From Halalkalicoccus paucihalophilus (GTDB lineage: Archaea > Halobacteriota > Halobacteria > Halobacteriales > Halalkalicoccaceae), in NCBI RefSeq assembly GCF_001593955.1, contig NZ_LTAZ01000004.1:1-64000 (forward strand): 64,000 nt of DNA, in the 5' to 3' direction. Made by a program: the position numbers and the translations under genes. A model generated the notes under the pieces. The model was not told where the DNA came from. It ran no database searches and was given only the letters and a program-made list of their open reading frames with translations. Each line of letters begins with the position of its first letter. The first letter of the stretch is position 1. Positions 42,473-50,429 of the stretch are shown here, piece after piece.

Positions 42473-44137
42473 GTGAGATCGCTTACCGACTTTGCGGACG
42501 TTCGGTCGCCCGAGGACCTGTCCCGCCGCCAGCGACTGCTGATCGGCTACGTGTTCGGGCTCGTTTGTGTCGTCCTGTTTTATACGATCGTCTACAACAC
42601 CGGGATGCGAACGCTCGAGGGCGATTCCCACTCGCTGTTCCGATCGTTCCAGACCGTCGTCGAGACGATGACGACGACGGGATACGGCGCGGATTCGCCG
42701 TGGACCACCCCGTGGATGAACGCGTTGGTCGTCACGATGCAGCTGTCGGGGATCGCGATCGGGTTTTTCACTCTCCGGGTACTGGTCATCCCGCTGTTCG
42801 AGCGGACGTCCCTCGATCTCGACGATCGGCTCACCTCGAAGGACGACCACGTCGTGATCGGCGAGTACCGACGCGATAGCGGCGTCCTGCTCGACGAACT
42901 CGAACGGTTGGGGATCGACTACGTCCTCATCGACTCCGAGGAGGAGGAGGCCAAGCGACTCTCGGACGACGGCTATCAGGCGATCAACGGCGATCCCGAG
43001 ACGGTCGAAACCCTCGAACGCGCCTCCATCCACGAGGCGGATCTGCTGGTGACGGACGCGGGCGATCGCAACGCCAGCATCGCGCTGTCGGCGCTGGACC
43101 TGAACGCGGACCTCCGCGTGGCGAGCCTCACCGAGTCGACCCGACGGAACGCCGCGCTCGAACGCATCGGCGTCGACAGCGTGATCTCTCCGCACGTCCT
43201 GATCGGGCGGCGGCTTGCGCACAAGGCCACCACGTCGGTGTCGTTCCCCGAGGGGACCGCCTTGGGCGAAGACGTCGAGATCCGGGAGGTCCTCGTTCGT
43301 CGGAGGAGTCCGTTGCGGGGGACGGCCGTGCGCGATACGCCGTTTTTCGATCATCCGAACCTGACGCTCGTGGCCGGTTGGTTCGACGGGGACCTCCGGC
43401 TCCCACCGGACCCGACCGATCGGCTCATGCCGAACACGGTGTTGCTCTTGGCCGGTCCGAAGGGGGCTATCGACGACGTGAGCGAGAAACTGTCGGGAAC
43501 GGGACTCCGAACCACCCGCGATCACACCTCCGTCGTCGTCGCCGGCGCGGGCGAGGGCGGGCGGGCCGTCGTCGAAACGCTCCCCGAGGACGTCTCGACG
43601 ACGACGGTCGACGTCGAGGACCACGACGGGGTCGACCTCGTCGGGGACGTCGGCGACCCCGAGACGCTGACCGAGGCCGGACTCGACGAGGCCACGGCAC
43701 TGGTCGTCACCGTCGACGACGACGCCACCGCACTACTCACGGTCGCACTCGCCCGCTCGCTCAACGAGGACATCGAGATCCTCGCACGCGTGACCGACGA
43801 GGACAAGGTCCGAACGGCCTTCAGCGGCGGCGCGGACTACGTGCTGTCGATCCAGCAGGCGACCGCACGGCTGCTCGCCCGCGAGGTCTACGGCGAGGAC
43901 GTGATCTCGCCGGTGAGCCAGATCAGAATGATCCGCACCGACGCAGCCCCCCTCGCGGGCCGGTCGATCGACGAGGTCAACGCGGGCTCCGAGACCGGTT
44001 GGGTGATCGTCGGCGTCGAACGCGACGGCGAGTACCTGACCGACGAGAAGACCGCCATCCGCGATACCGATCGGCTTCTGGTGGCTGGAACCGACGCGAT
44101 GATCCGGGAGTTCGAGGACGGGACGGCCCTGTCGTAG
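42473..44137 (+). CDS. Potassium channel protein with two RCK (TrkA-type) domains
   Basis: The N-terminal region has two transmembrane helices (about 20-40 and 83-105) around a pore loop with the selectivity filter TTTGYGADSPWTT (about residues 68-80). Two RCK units follow. The first is HVVIGEYRRDSGVLLDELER with DSEEEEAKRLSDDGYQAING and the nucleotide-binding rim. The second is SVVVAGAGEGGRAVVETLPE, with VVTVDDDATALLTVALARSL. The C-terminal TrkA-C domain includes APLAGRSIDEVNAGSETGWV. This is an Mth-channel-like gated potassium channel, needed for high cytoplasmic potassium. The GTG at 42473 is my choice; a TTG is two codons upstream. Confidence 0.88.
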   Translation: MRSLTDFADVRSPEDLSRRQRLLIGYVFGLVCVVLFYTIVYNTGMRTLEGDSHSLFRSFQTVVETMTTTGYGADSPWTTPWMNALVVTMQLSGIAIGFFTLRVLVIPLFERTSLDLDDRLTSKDDHVVIGEYRRDSGVLLDELERLGIDYVLIDSEEEEAKRLSDDGYQAINGDPETVETLERASIHEADLLVTDAGDRNASIALSALDLNADLRVASLTESTRRNAALERIGVDSVISPHVLIGRRLAHKATTSVSFPEGTALGEDVEIREVLVRRRSPLRGTAVRDTPFFDHPNLTLVAGWFDGDLRLPPDPTDRLMPNTVLLLAGPKGAIDDVSEKLSGTGLRTTRDHTSVVVAGAGEGGRAVVETLPEDVSTTTVDVEDHDGVDLVGDVGDPETLTEAGLDEATALVVTVDDDATALLTVALARSLNEDIEILARVTDEDKVRTAFSGGADYVLSIQQATARLLAREVYGEDVISPVSQIRMIRTDAAPLAGRSIDEVNAGSETGWVIVGVERDGEYLTDEKTAIRDTDRLLVAGTDAMIREFEDGTALS

Positions 44138-44250
44138 CCTTCGGGCTCGGATGGACTCAGGCGTCGAGACTCCGCCTGCGCCGGTGATCTCGAGACTCCT
44201 GACGGTATCGGACTCGTCACTCTACCATTCGGACTCGCGTAGAAAGCCAG

Positions 44251-44398
44251 TGCCCGGGGAGGGCTCCGAACCCTCGATCTCCGCATGACCCAGATTCGAG
44301 CCGTGGCACGGCGCGTGGGCATGGGAGGCTTCCAAGGCAGCCGCCTCGACTCTGAAACCCTATGAGTGCGGCGCTATGTCCAGCTAAGCCACCCGGGC
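44251..44398 (-). tRNA. tRNA-Met (CAT, elongator) with intron
   Basis: Acceptor arm GCCCGGG (44398-44392) pairs with CCCGGGC (44258-44252). The D arm reads GGCTTAGCTGGACATAGC. The anticodon stem is CCGCA/TGCGG and the T arm GAGGG-TTCGGAG-CCCTC. The anticodon CAT is at 44364-44362. The loop is interrupted after position 37 by a 74-nt intron. The mature tRNA has about 74 nt. Haloarchaeal elongator tRNA-Met is known to carry such an intron. A TTAAAGG box lies about 30 nt upstream. The CCA end is not encoded, as expected. Confidence 0.92.
44287..44360 (-). other. Intron of tRNA-Met
   Basis: The 74-nt insert starts GGGTTTC and ends GGGTC on the minus strand, one base 3' of the anticodon, the usual place for archaeal tRNA introns cut by the EndA splicing endonuclease. 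It contains CACGCGCCGTGCCACGGCTCG, in which CCGTG and CACGG can pair. The exact bulge-helix-bulge ends could shift by one base. Confidence 0.8.
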
Positions 44399-44444
44399 GC
44401 GTTCGTCGGTTATCGGCTGGCGACCTTTAAGGTTCTCATTCCAC

Positions 44445-44798
44445 TCACTCCCGGCCGGTGACTTTTCGGATACACGAGGAGCCGAAGGGACCGTGTTCGC
44501 CCGACTCGAACCGGATGAAATGCCCTGTCGACAGCCCGGCCCCACAGCGCCGACAGGTGAAGTCCCCTTCTTTCGTTACCACTTCGCTCTCGAAACTGAC
44601 GAACGTACTCCGTTTGGGGCGGATCAGCCCGTCCTCGCGGGCGATGATCCCGCGTTTCTCGGCGGTGTCGAGGATCTCGCGGGTGAGATGCGGATCGGTC
44701 GTGATCGTTTCCAGCCGGTCGACGGCTTCCGACAGCTCCAGAGAGTCGTCCTCGCAGTTCTCGAGGAGTTCACAGCCCATCTCGACCGGATCGCTCAT
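44445..44798 (-). CDS. DUF5830-like zinc-finger protein, 117 aa
   Basis: The protein begins MSDPVEMGCELLENCEDDSL and has an N-terminal helical wing (SEAVDRLETITTDPHLTREI) with EKRGIIAREDGLIRPK, like a degenerate winged helix. The C-terminal half has a treble-clef or zinc ribbon: CRRCGAGLSTGHFIRFESGE followed by HGPFGSSCIRKVTGRE, giving CxxC...C. I recall this as a conserved haloarchaeal family (DUF5830). It may bind RNA or DNA; that is inference. It lies between the tRNA and the next zinc-finger gene on the same strand. The ATG at 44796-44798 starts the conserved part. Confidence 0.8.
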   Translation of the reverse strand: MSDPVEMGCELLENCEDDSLELSEAVDRLETITTDPHLTREILDTAEKRGIIAREDGLIRPKRSTFVSFESEVVTKEGDFTCRRCGAGLSTGHFIRFESGEHGPFGSSCIRKVTGRE

Positions 44799-44855
44799 CA
44801 CCGCCAGTACCGATGCGATCCACAAAGCGTTTCCCACACGGCTCGGTTCGCCGTC

Positions 44856-44981
44856 TCAGTAGAAGGTGTCCGCACAGTCGTAGATCACGCCGTGGTTCGG
44901 ACACACGTACTTGCAGTGGCGGTGGTACATCGGCGTCCCACACCGCGGACACGGCCGTCCCGCCGGCACCTCGTCGCTCAT
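44856..44981 (-). CDS. Small zinc-finger protein, 41 aa
   Basis: The protein reads MSDEVPAGRPCPRCGTPMYH followed by RHCKYVCPNHGVIYDCADTF and a final Tyr. It has CPRC, HC, CPNH and C, a compact zinc-binding fold similar to the haloarchaeal HVO_2523-type micro zinc fingers, which can bind proteins or nucleic acids. It ends 57 nt before the next zinc-finger gene and starts 25 nt after the end of ilvA on the same strand, so it might be co-transcribed with one of them. Confidence 0.75.
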   Translation of the reverse strand: MSDEVPAGRPCPRCGTPMYHRHCKYVCPNHGVIYDCADTFY

Positions 44982-45006
44982 ACTTCTACTCGTCTCGCCC
45001 CGTCCC

Positions 45007-46266
45007 TCAGTCTGTCGTTTCGAACACCCGCTCGGGTTCGAGACCGGGTTCGAGCACCTCGACCCCGTCGAGCGATCCGATCGCCTCGATTGCCTCCCGA
45101 AGGTGATCGGGGCCGTTCGCCTCGATTCCGAGTTCCATCGGCCGGCGGTTCGGGTCGTCGCCCGGGATCCGCCGGCCGGCCCGAACCCCGTCGAGTTTCG
45201 CCCCACACTCGTCCAGTCGATCCGTGACCGGCCCGATCCGGCCACGGTTCGAAACGGCGAGCCGGGGGGTCGCGTACCGGCCGAGTTCGATCAATCCCTG
45301 CCGAACGAGGTCGGCGTGGTCGGTGAGGTCGGCGTTGCCCCCCGAAATCACGACCGCGACGTCCTCGTCCTCGAACTCGGCCGCCCCCGACAGGAGCGCC
45401 GCGAGGGGTGCCGCACCCGCCGGTTCGACGACGGTTTTCGCCCGCTCGGCCAGCAACGCCACCGCGGCCGCGATCCCCGAATCCGCGACGGTCACCACGC
45501 CGTCGACCCGCCCGCGCATCGTCTCGAAGGTGGTCTCGAGGAGTCGGGTGTCGGCGATCCCGTCGGCGACGGTGTCGACCGACTCGCGCTCGTAGATTTC
45601 ATTGTTTTCGAGCGACCGACCCGCGTGGGCCGCGCCCTCTGGCTGGACGCCGAGCACCCGAATGTCGCGGTCCTGGGCCTTCAGCGCGGTCGCGATCCCG
45701 CCGATCAGCCCGCCCCCGCCGATCGCCACCAGCACGGTATCGAGTTCGGGGTACTGCTCGAACAGTTCGAGTCCCACCGTCCCCTGCCCGGCGATGATCC
45801 GCTCGTCGTCGAAGGGATGAACGAACTCCAATCCCTCGCGCTCGGCGAGTTCGAGGGCGTGTTCGTAGGAGCGCTCGTAGATATCGCCTTCGACGACCAC
45901 CGCCGCGCCGTAGCCCCGCGTGGCCGCGATCTTCGCCGCGGGCGTGATCTCGGGGACGACGATCGTCGTCTCGATCCCCAACAACTGCCCGGCCAGCGCC
46001 ACCCCCTGGGCGTGGTTGCCCGCGCTCGCCGCGATCACGCCCCGTTCGCGCTGCTCGTCGGAGAGTTGGGCCATGCAGTTGTACGCCCCGCGGATCTTGA
46101 ACGACCCCGTCCGCTGGGCGTTCTCGAGTTTGAGTCCCACCGAGGCCGCCCCGCTCATCCCCGCGAACGTCGTCGAGCGGTCCAGCGGCGTCCGGTGGAC
46201 CACCTCTTCGAGGCGCTCGCTGGCCGCCTCGACGTCCCCGATCGAGACCGGGGGCTCATCCGTCAT
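45007..46266 (-). CDS. ilvA: Threonine ammonia-lyase (threonine dehydratase)
   Basis: The enzyme deaminates threonine (and serine) to 2-oxobutyrate, feeding isoleucine synthesis or threonine breakdown. The 419-residue protein has the PLP lysine in ENAQRTGSFKIRGAYN (about residue 58), the substrate loop AASAGNHAQGVALAG, VAIGGGGLIGGIATALK and PAGAAPLAALLSG. An ACT-like regulatory domain follows in the last 80 residues (LAVSNRGRIGPVTDRLDECG, then GDDPNRRPMELGIEANGPDH). Its promoter carries the motif shared by the catabolic genes to the right, so it may act in catabolism here. Relatives of this fold occur in hydroxyectoine catabolism, but those lack the ACT part. Confidence 0.9.
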   Translation of the reverse strand: MTDEPPVSIGDVEAASERLEEVVHRTPLDRSTTFAGMSGAASVGLKLENAQRTGSFKIRGAYNCMAQLSDEQRERGVIAASAGNHAQGVALAGQLLGIETTIVVPEITPAAKIAATRGYGAAVVVEGDIYERSYEHALELAEREGLEFVHPFDDERIIAGQGTVGLELFEQYPELDTVLVAIGGGGLIGGIATALKAQDRDIRVLGVQPEGAAHAGRSLENNEIYERESVDTVADGIADTRLLETTFETMRGRVDGVVTVADSGIAAAVALLAERAKTVVEPAGAAPLAALLSGAAEFEDEDVAVVISGGNADLTDHADLVRQGLIELGRYATPRLAVSNRGRIGPVTDRLDECGAKLDGVRAGRRIPGDDPNRRPMELGIEANGPDHLREAIEAIGSLDGVEVLEPGLEPERVFETTD

Positions 46267-46324
46267 CCGCGATCCCCTCGCCGCCCGTGCGTAGCGTCGA
46301 CATACCGGCCCATGCCGCGCCCGA

Positions 46325-46361
46325 CACTTAACTGTACACAGCGACCGTTGACAGCGAGTAC
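46325..46361. promoter_or_regulatory. Shared operator motif, copy 1 (with CACTTA element)
   Basis: CACTTA (46325-46330) is followed after 4 nt by TACACAGCGACCGTTGACAG (46335-46354) and GCGAGTAC. The TTAAGTG on the minus strand could be the TATA box for ilvA. The same layout recurs at 51732-51768, with 21 of 27 bases identical from TACACAG to the last TAC. Confidence 0.65.
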
Positions 46362-46391
46362 GGTTCCTTCAGTCGCGGGACGCCGATACCA

Positions 46392-46408
46392 GTATCGAAT
46401 ACTGTGTA
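46392..46408 (-). promoter_or_regulatory. Shared operator motif, copy 2
   Basis: On the minus strand it reads TACACAGTATTCGATAC. It lies about 58 nt before the aminotransferase ATG and upstream of its likely TATA element (GATAAGCTATTT, 46429-46440). Confidence 0.5.
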
Positions 46409-46465
46409 CGACTCTTTCGGTAATCGTTGATAAGCTATTTACGGGCGGTCGTCATGAGGTGGCAC

Positions 46466-47839
46466 ATGGCAGGACCACCGATCGAGGAGCTCCACTTCGA
46501 CGACGCGCCCGACGTCGGGGAGGTGCCGGGCCCCGAGTCAGACAGACTCGTCCGGAAACAGCGCGAGATCGACAGTAGCGCCGTCGCCTACCCCAACGAC
46601 ATGCCGCTGGCCTTCGAGGAGGGGAAGGGAGCGACGCTGCGCGACGCCGACGGCAACACCTTTATCGACCTCTTTGCGGGCATCGGCGTGCTCAACGTCG
46701 GCCACGCCAACCCCTACGTGATGGAGGCGGTCCACGAGCAGGCCGACAAGCTCGTCCACACCGTCGATTTCCCGTCGGAAGCACGCCTCGAACTCATCGA
46801 GAAGCTCGACGAGATCGCGCCGGGCGAACTCGCTGGGGACAATCGAGTGATCTTCGGTGGGCCGACCGGCAGCGACGCCATCGAGGCCGCGATCAAGCTC
46901 GCGAAGTACAACACCGGCGGCACGGGTCTGATCGCCTTTCGAGGGGCGTATCACGGCCCCACGAGCGGCCCGATGAGTCTGACCTCGAACAAGAAGTTCA
47001 AGGGCCACTACACGCCCCTGCTGCCCGACGTGGTCCACGCGCCCTATCCCTACCCCCTCAGACAGGGCAAGAGTGAGGACGAGGCGGTGAAGGACGCCTT
47101 AGAAGAGGTGCGCGCGATCGTCGAGGACCCTTACGGCGGGCTCGCGAACCCGGCGGGGATCTTCGCCGAACCCATACAAGGAGAAGGTGGGGTCGTCGTC
47201 CCGCCCGAGGGCTTTCTGGAGGGCCTGCGAGAGATCGCCGACGACAACGCCCTTCCCTTGGTGTTCGACGAGATCCAATCCGGGTTGGGACGCTCTGGCG
47301 AGTGGTTCGCCTGCGAGCACTACGACGTGACGCCCGACGCGATGACGATGGCCAAGGCCCTCGGCGGCGCGGGCTTCCCCCTCTCGGCGACGATGTACCG
47401 CGAGGAGCTCGACACGTGGGGGCCGGGCGACCACGCAGGCACCTATCGCGGGCACGTCGTTGCGATGCGTGCGGGCACGCGGGCCATCGAGTACATCCAG
47501 GCCCACGACCTGCTGGCGCATGCCCGCGAACTGGGCGAGTATCTCCGCGAGCGACTCCGTGAGGCCGGCGAGGACAACGAACTGTTGGCGGAGGTCCGCG
47601 GAAAGGGGTTGTTCATCGGCGCGGAGTTCGCGGGCGAGGACGGCGAGCCCGCCGACGACGCTGTCGACGCGATCCAGCAGTACTGCTACGAACACGGCGT
47701 GCTCGTCTGGACCGCCGGTCGCCACGGCAGCGTCCTTCGCCTACTCCCGCCGCTCGTGCTCACCCACGAACTCGCCGAGACGGCGATGGACGTGGTCTGT
47801 GAGGCGATCGAACACGCGACACCTACCCAGTCGGTCTGA
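46466..47839 (+). CDS. Class III aminotransferase (GABA/diaminobutyrate type), first copy
   Basis: Class III aminotransferases move an amino group from omega-amino acids to 2-oxoglutarate or pyruvate using PLP. The 457-residue protein has [60 protein letters not shown] (phosphate loop), [20 protein letters not shown] and [20 protein letters not shown]. The PLP Lys lies in [15 protein letters not shown]. The product of ectoine or omega-amino acid catabolism would be a semialdehyde. The ATG at 46466 has GAGGTGG just upstream; an ATG 12 nt earlier is possible. It is divergent from ilvA. Confidence 0.85.
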   Translation: MAGPPIEELHFDDAPDVGEVPGPESDRLVRKQREIDSSAVAYPNDMPLAFEEGKGATLRDADGNTFIDLFAGIGVLNVGHANPYVMEAVHEQADKLVHTVDFPSEARLELIEKLDEIAPGELAGDNRVIFGGPTGSDAIEAAIKLAKYNTGGTGLIAFRGAYHGPTSGPMSLTSNKKFKGHYTPLLPDVVHAPYPYPLRQGKSEDEAVKDALEEVRAIVEDPYGGLANPAGIFAEPIQGEGGVVVPPEGFLEGLREIADDNALPLVFDEIQSGLGRSGEWFACEHYDVTPDAMTMAKALGGAGFPLSATMYREELDTWGPGDHAGTYRGHVVAMRAGTRAIEYIQAHDLLAHARELGEYLRERLREAGEDNELLAEVRGKGLFIGAEFAGEDGEPADDAVDAIQQYCYEHGVLVWTAGRHGSVLRLLPPLVLTHELAETAMDVVCEAIEHATPTQSV

Positions 47840-47887
47840 CGAACCTCGATCCGGACGGCCGTTTCTGCCCTCTCTTTTCGGTCCTTA

Positions 47888-47905
47888 GTATACGTAATAT
47901 GTGTG
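47888..47905 (-). promoter_or_regulatory. Possible weak copy of the shared operator motif
   Basis: GTATACGTAATATGTGTG keeps the spacing GTATAC-N6-TGTGTR of the copy at 49754-49770 but differs in the centre. It lies in the control region of the BCCT gene, about 100 nt before a GTTAATAAC TATA-like box (47985-47993). Confidence 0.3.
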
Positions 47906-48092
47906 TGCCATCTACAGTAATCGGAACCGTTATTACCGTCCTCGTCGATTGTGAATGACAGGTGACACCACACACCATGACAAGAGTTAATAACCGGTTC
48001 GCAACCGGCGGGGGTGCCGTGCGCGACCGTCTCGCTGTCGATCGCTCGCCCGAACGCGAGGGTCGATTCGGCGTCGGGAGGAGGATCTGACC

Positions 48093-49721
48093 GTGCCCGA
48101 CGACGACCTCGGGCCGGTCGGGCGCTTCCGCGAGGAGATCGATCCGGTGGTCTTCCTCTTCGGTGCCGGACTGACGGTGGGCATCATCGCGACGTTCTTC
48201 GCCAGTCCCGGCACCGTCGAGAGCACCATCGCCTACCTCAATGGGGCGATGCTCCAGTACCTGAACTGGGCGTTGCTCGTGATCGTCTTCCTGATAGTCC
48301 TCTTCTTGCTCTTCTTGATCGTCGGTCCGTGGGGGAAGATCAAGTTCGGGGACCACCCGCCCGAGTACAGTTTCATCTCGTTTTTCACGATGCTCTATTC
48401 GGCGGGGTTCGCCGCTGGCGTGGTGTTCTGGGGGCCGACCGAGGCGCTGTTTTACTACGCCAACCCCTCGCCGCTGTTCGACGTTTCGGGAGGGTCGGCC
48501 GCGGCGATGACCATCGCCATCCAACAGACGCTGTTTCACTGGGCGCTGCCCCAACTGGCGGTCTTCACTATCATGGGGCTCGCGATCGGTTACTTCACCT
48601 ACAACTACGAGAACGTGCCACTCAGGGTTTCTTCGGCGCTCACGCCGATCCTCGGTGCCGACAACCTCGACGGCCCGATCGCCAAGTTGGTCGACATCCT
48701 CGCGGTGTTCGCCACCATCGGCGGCGTCGCGACCTCGCTGGGATTCATCGGGAGCCAGTTCATCAGCGGGCTGAGCTTCCAGTGGGGGATCGATCTGGGC
48801 AACGCCGGCATCCTGCTGGTGGTGACGACCATGACGCTGTTGTTCACCATCTCGATGGTACTCGGCGTCGACAAGGGGATCCGCCGGCTCTCGAACTTCA
48901 ACATGGCGCTGTTCGTCGCCCTCATGGTCGCGACCTTCATCGTCGGACCGTCGGTCTTCCTCGTCCTGCTCGGTACGCAGGCGGTCGGGGGCATGATCAC
49001 CGACTTCGTCTCGATGAGCCTCTTTACCGGTGCCGGCGTCGAGGGCGGCACGGAGTGGGCCAACGCCTGGACGGTCTTCTACTGGGCGTGGGCGCTCTCG
49101 TGGTCGCCCTTCGCCGGCGTGTTCATCGCGCGGATCTCGAAGGGACGAACAGTCAGAGAGGTCGCCTTCACCGGTATCGCCGCGACCTCCGCGGCGACCA
49201 TTCCGTGGTTCACGTTCGTCGGCGGCACGGCGGTCTGGGCCCAGCACAACGGTGTCGCTGACTTCGGCGCCGTCATCGCCGGCGAGGTCGGTCCGGAGGT
49301 CTCGGGCTTCATCCTGTTCGACGCGTTCCCGCTCGGGACCGTCTTCATGATCTCGTTCATGATCCTCGTGACGACCTTCTTCATCACTTCCGCCGACTCC
49401 TCGACGCTCGCCGTCTCGATGATGACTACTGGAGGAAAAGCCCAGCCCTCGAACATCAACCGGATCTTCTGGGGCGTGGTGTTGGGGATGACCGCGGCGA
49501 TCCTCATGATCATCGGCGGGATCGAGGCGCTCCAGTCGGCGGCGATCATCACGGGCGCCCCGTTCGCGTTCGTCTGCTTCCTCGCCATGCTCGGGCTTGC
49601 AAAGCACTTCAGCGCGACCCACGGCCGCGTGATCCTGCAGGACGGCGCGTGGATTGTCGGCCCCGGTCCCGATCGCTCGAAATCGGCCGACACGCCGACC
49701 GCCGCCAACGACGACGACTGA
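48093..49721 (+). CDS. BCCT-family betaine/carnitine/choline-type transporter
   Basis: BCCT carriers take up glycine betaine, choline, carnitine or related solutes with Na+ or H+. The 542-residue protein has about 12 transmembrane helices and the family signature FYWAWALSWSPFAGVFIARI followed by SKGRTVRE, the Trp-rich substrate box of TM8. Also seen are GFAAGVVFWGPTEALFYYAN and TMTLLFTISMVLGVDKGIRR. The N-terminus is short and no long C-terminal osmosensor tail is visible, which fits a catabolic rather than osmosensing role. The start is the GTG at 48093 with GGAGGAGG 9 nt upstream. A CCGGTT-CGC-AACCGG hairpin lies in its leader (47994-48008). Confidence 0.92.
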   Translation: MPDDDLGPVGRFREEIDPVVFLFGAGLTVGIIATFFASPGTVESTIAYLNGAMLQYLNWALLVIVFLIVLFLLFLIVGPWGKIKFGDHPPEYSFISFFTMLYSAGFAAGVVFWGPTEALFYYANPSPLFDVSGGSAAAMTIAIQQTLFHWALPQLAVFTIMGLAIGYFTYNYENVPLRVSSALTPILGADNLDGPIAKLVDILAVFATIGGVATSLGFIGSQFISGLSFQWGIDLGNAGILLVVTTMTLLFTISMVLGVDKGIRRLSNFNMALFVALMVATFIVGPSVFLVLLGTQAVGGMITDFVSMSLFTGAGVEGGTEWANAWTVFYWAWALSWSPFAGVFIARISKGRTVREVAFTGIAATSAATIPWFTFVGGTAVWAQHNGVADFGAVIAGEVGPEVSGFILFDAFPLGTVFMISFMILVTTFFITSADSSTLAVSMMTTGGKAQPSNINRIFWGVVLGMTAAILMIIGGIEALQSAAIITGAPFAFVCFLAMLGLAKHFSATHGRVILQDGAWIVGPGPDRSKSADTPTAANDDD

Positions 49722-49753
49722 TCGACGCTATTCGGAACCGTTTTCCATTATCG

Positions 49754-49770
49754 TATACAGTTTCTGTGTA
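49754..49770 (-). promoter_or_regulatory. Shared operator motif, copy 3, ending on the start codon
   Basis: On the minus strand it reads TACACAGAAACTGTATA, an imperfect palindrome with a three-base centre. Its last base on the plus strand is the A of the ATG of the next gene. A TATA-like CATTATC lies about 24 nt before the ATG, so a bound protein would sit between TATA and the transcription start. Confidence 0.65.
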
Positions 49771-50429
49771 TGGGTGACGAGGACGAAACCACCGGTAGCG
49801 AGTCGGCCGCCGATCTCGCGTTCGCTCCCGACCGCGATCGGGGCGTGTTGACCCCGAGCGACCGGGCGTTCCTGCTCGGACGCAAGACCGACTATACGGA
49901 GCACTCGAAGAAACAGAAGCGAAACCGGATCCGCCGGCGGGTCCGCAACGCGATCCTCGATTTCACGATCCTCTTCGATCACCTCGACGAGCGCGACCGC
50001 GAGACGGTGTTCGACCCCGAGGACGACGAACGGGACGCCTACACCCGCGGGATCACCGATACGCTTGCCTTCCTGCATCTGGGGACGATGGGCTACTCGA
50101 CGCCGTTCAAACAGATGCTCGCCCGCGGCGTCTCGAAGGGAGAACAGGAGCTCGCGGGCTCTGACTACCGCATGGTCAACGTCGAGTTCAACGTCGACCC
50201 CGTCGGTCGGATCGACGTCGACGAGGTCGTTGCGAAGCTCGATCGGGGGTCGTTCGACGAGATCACCGACGAGGAGCTTCGCGCGTTCGTTCGCCTGCTC
50301 GCCGAGAGCGAGGACTTCTCGCCCGCGCCGCTGCGCGAGGAGATCAAGGGTCAGATGGATCACTTTGCACGGCGGGCCGAGGAGGCCGCCACCCAACGCG
50401 ACCGGCGTATCGAGGAGTTGACCGACTAG
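49770..50429 (+). CDS. Haloarchaeal protein of unknown function, 219 aa
   Basis: The protein has an acidic N-terminus, then a segment GVLTPSDRAFLLGRKTDYTE and a basic stretch KKQKRNRIRRRVRNAILDFT followed by ILFDHLDERDRETVF. The remainder is helical and acidic, ending RRAEEAATQRDRRIEELTD. The LTxxDRxFLxG opening with a following basic helix resembles a multi-copy haloarchaeal family that I know only as hypothetical. It has the shared operator at its start codon, so it belongs to the same regulon as the transporter and enzymes around it. It could be a regulator or adaptor. It overlaps the convergent amidohydrolase by 4 nt. Confidence 0.75.
   Translation: MGDEDETTGSESAADLAFAPDRDRGVLTPSDRAFLLGRKTDYTEHSKKQKRNRIRRRVRNAILDFTILFDHLDERDRETVFDPEDDERDAYTRGITDTLAFLHLGTMGYSTPFKQMLARGVSKGEQELAGSDYRMVNVEFNVDPVGRIDVDEVVAKLDRGSFDEITDEELRAFVRLLAESEDFSPAPLREEIKGQMDHFARRAEEAATQRDRRIEELTD

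Noticed and set aside
47823..49622. 599-residue minus-strand frame opposite the BCCT transporter
   Set aside because: Composed almost only of charged residues without any motif; a shadow of the membrane protein on the plus strand.
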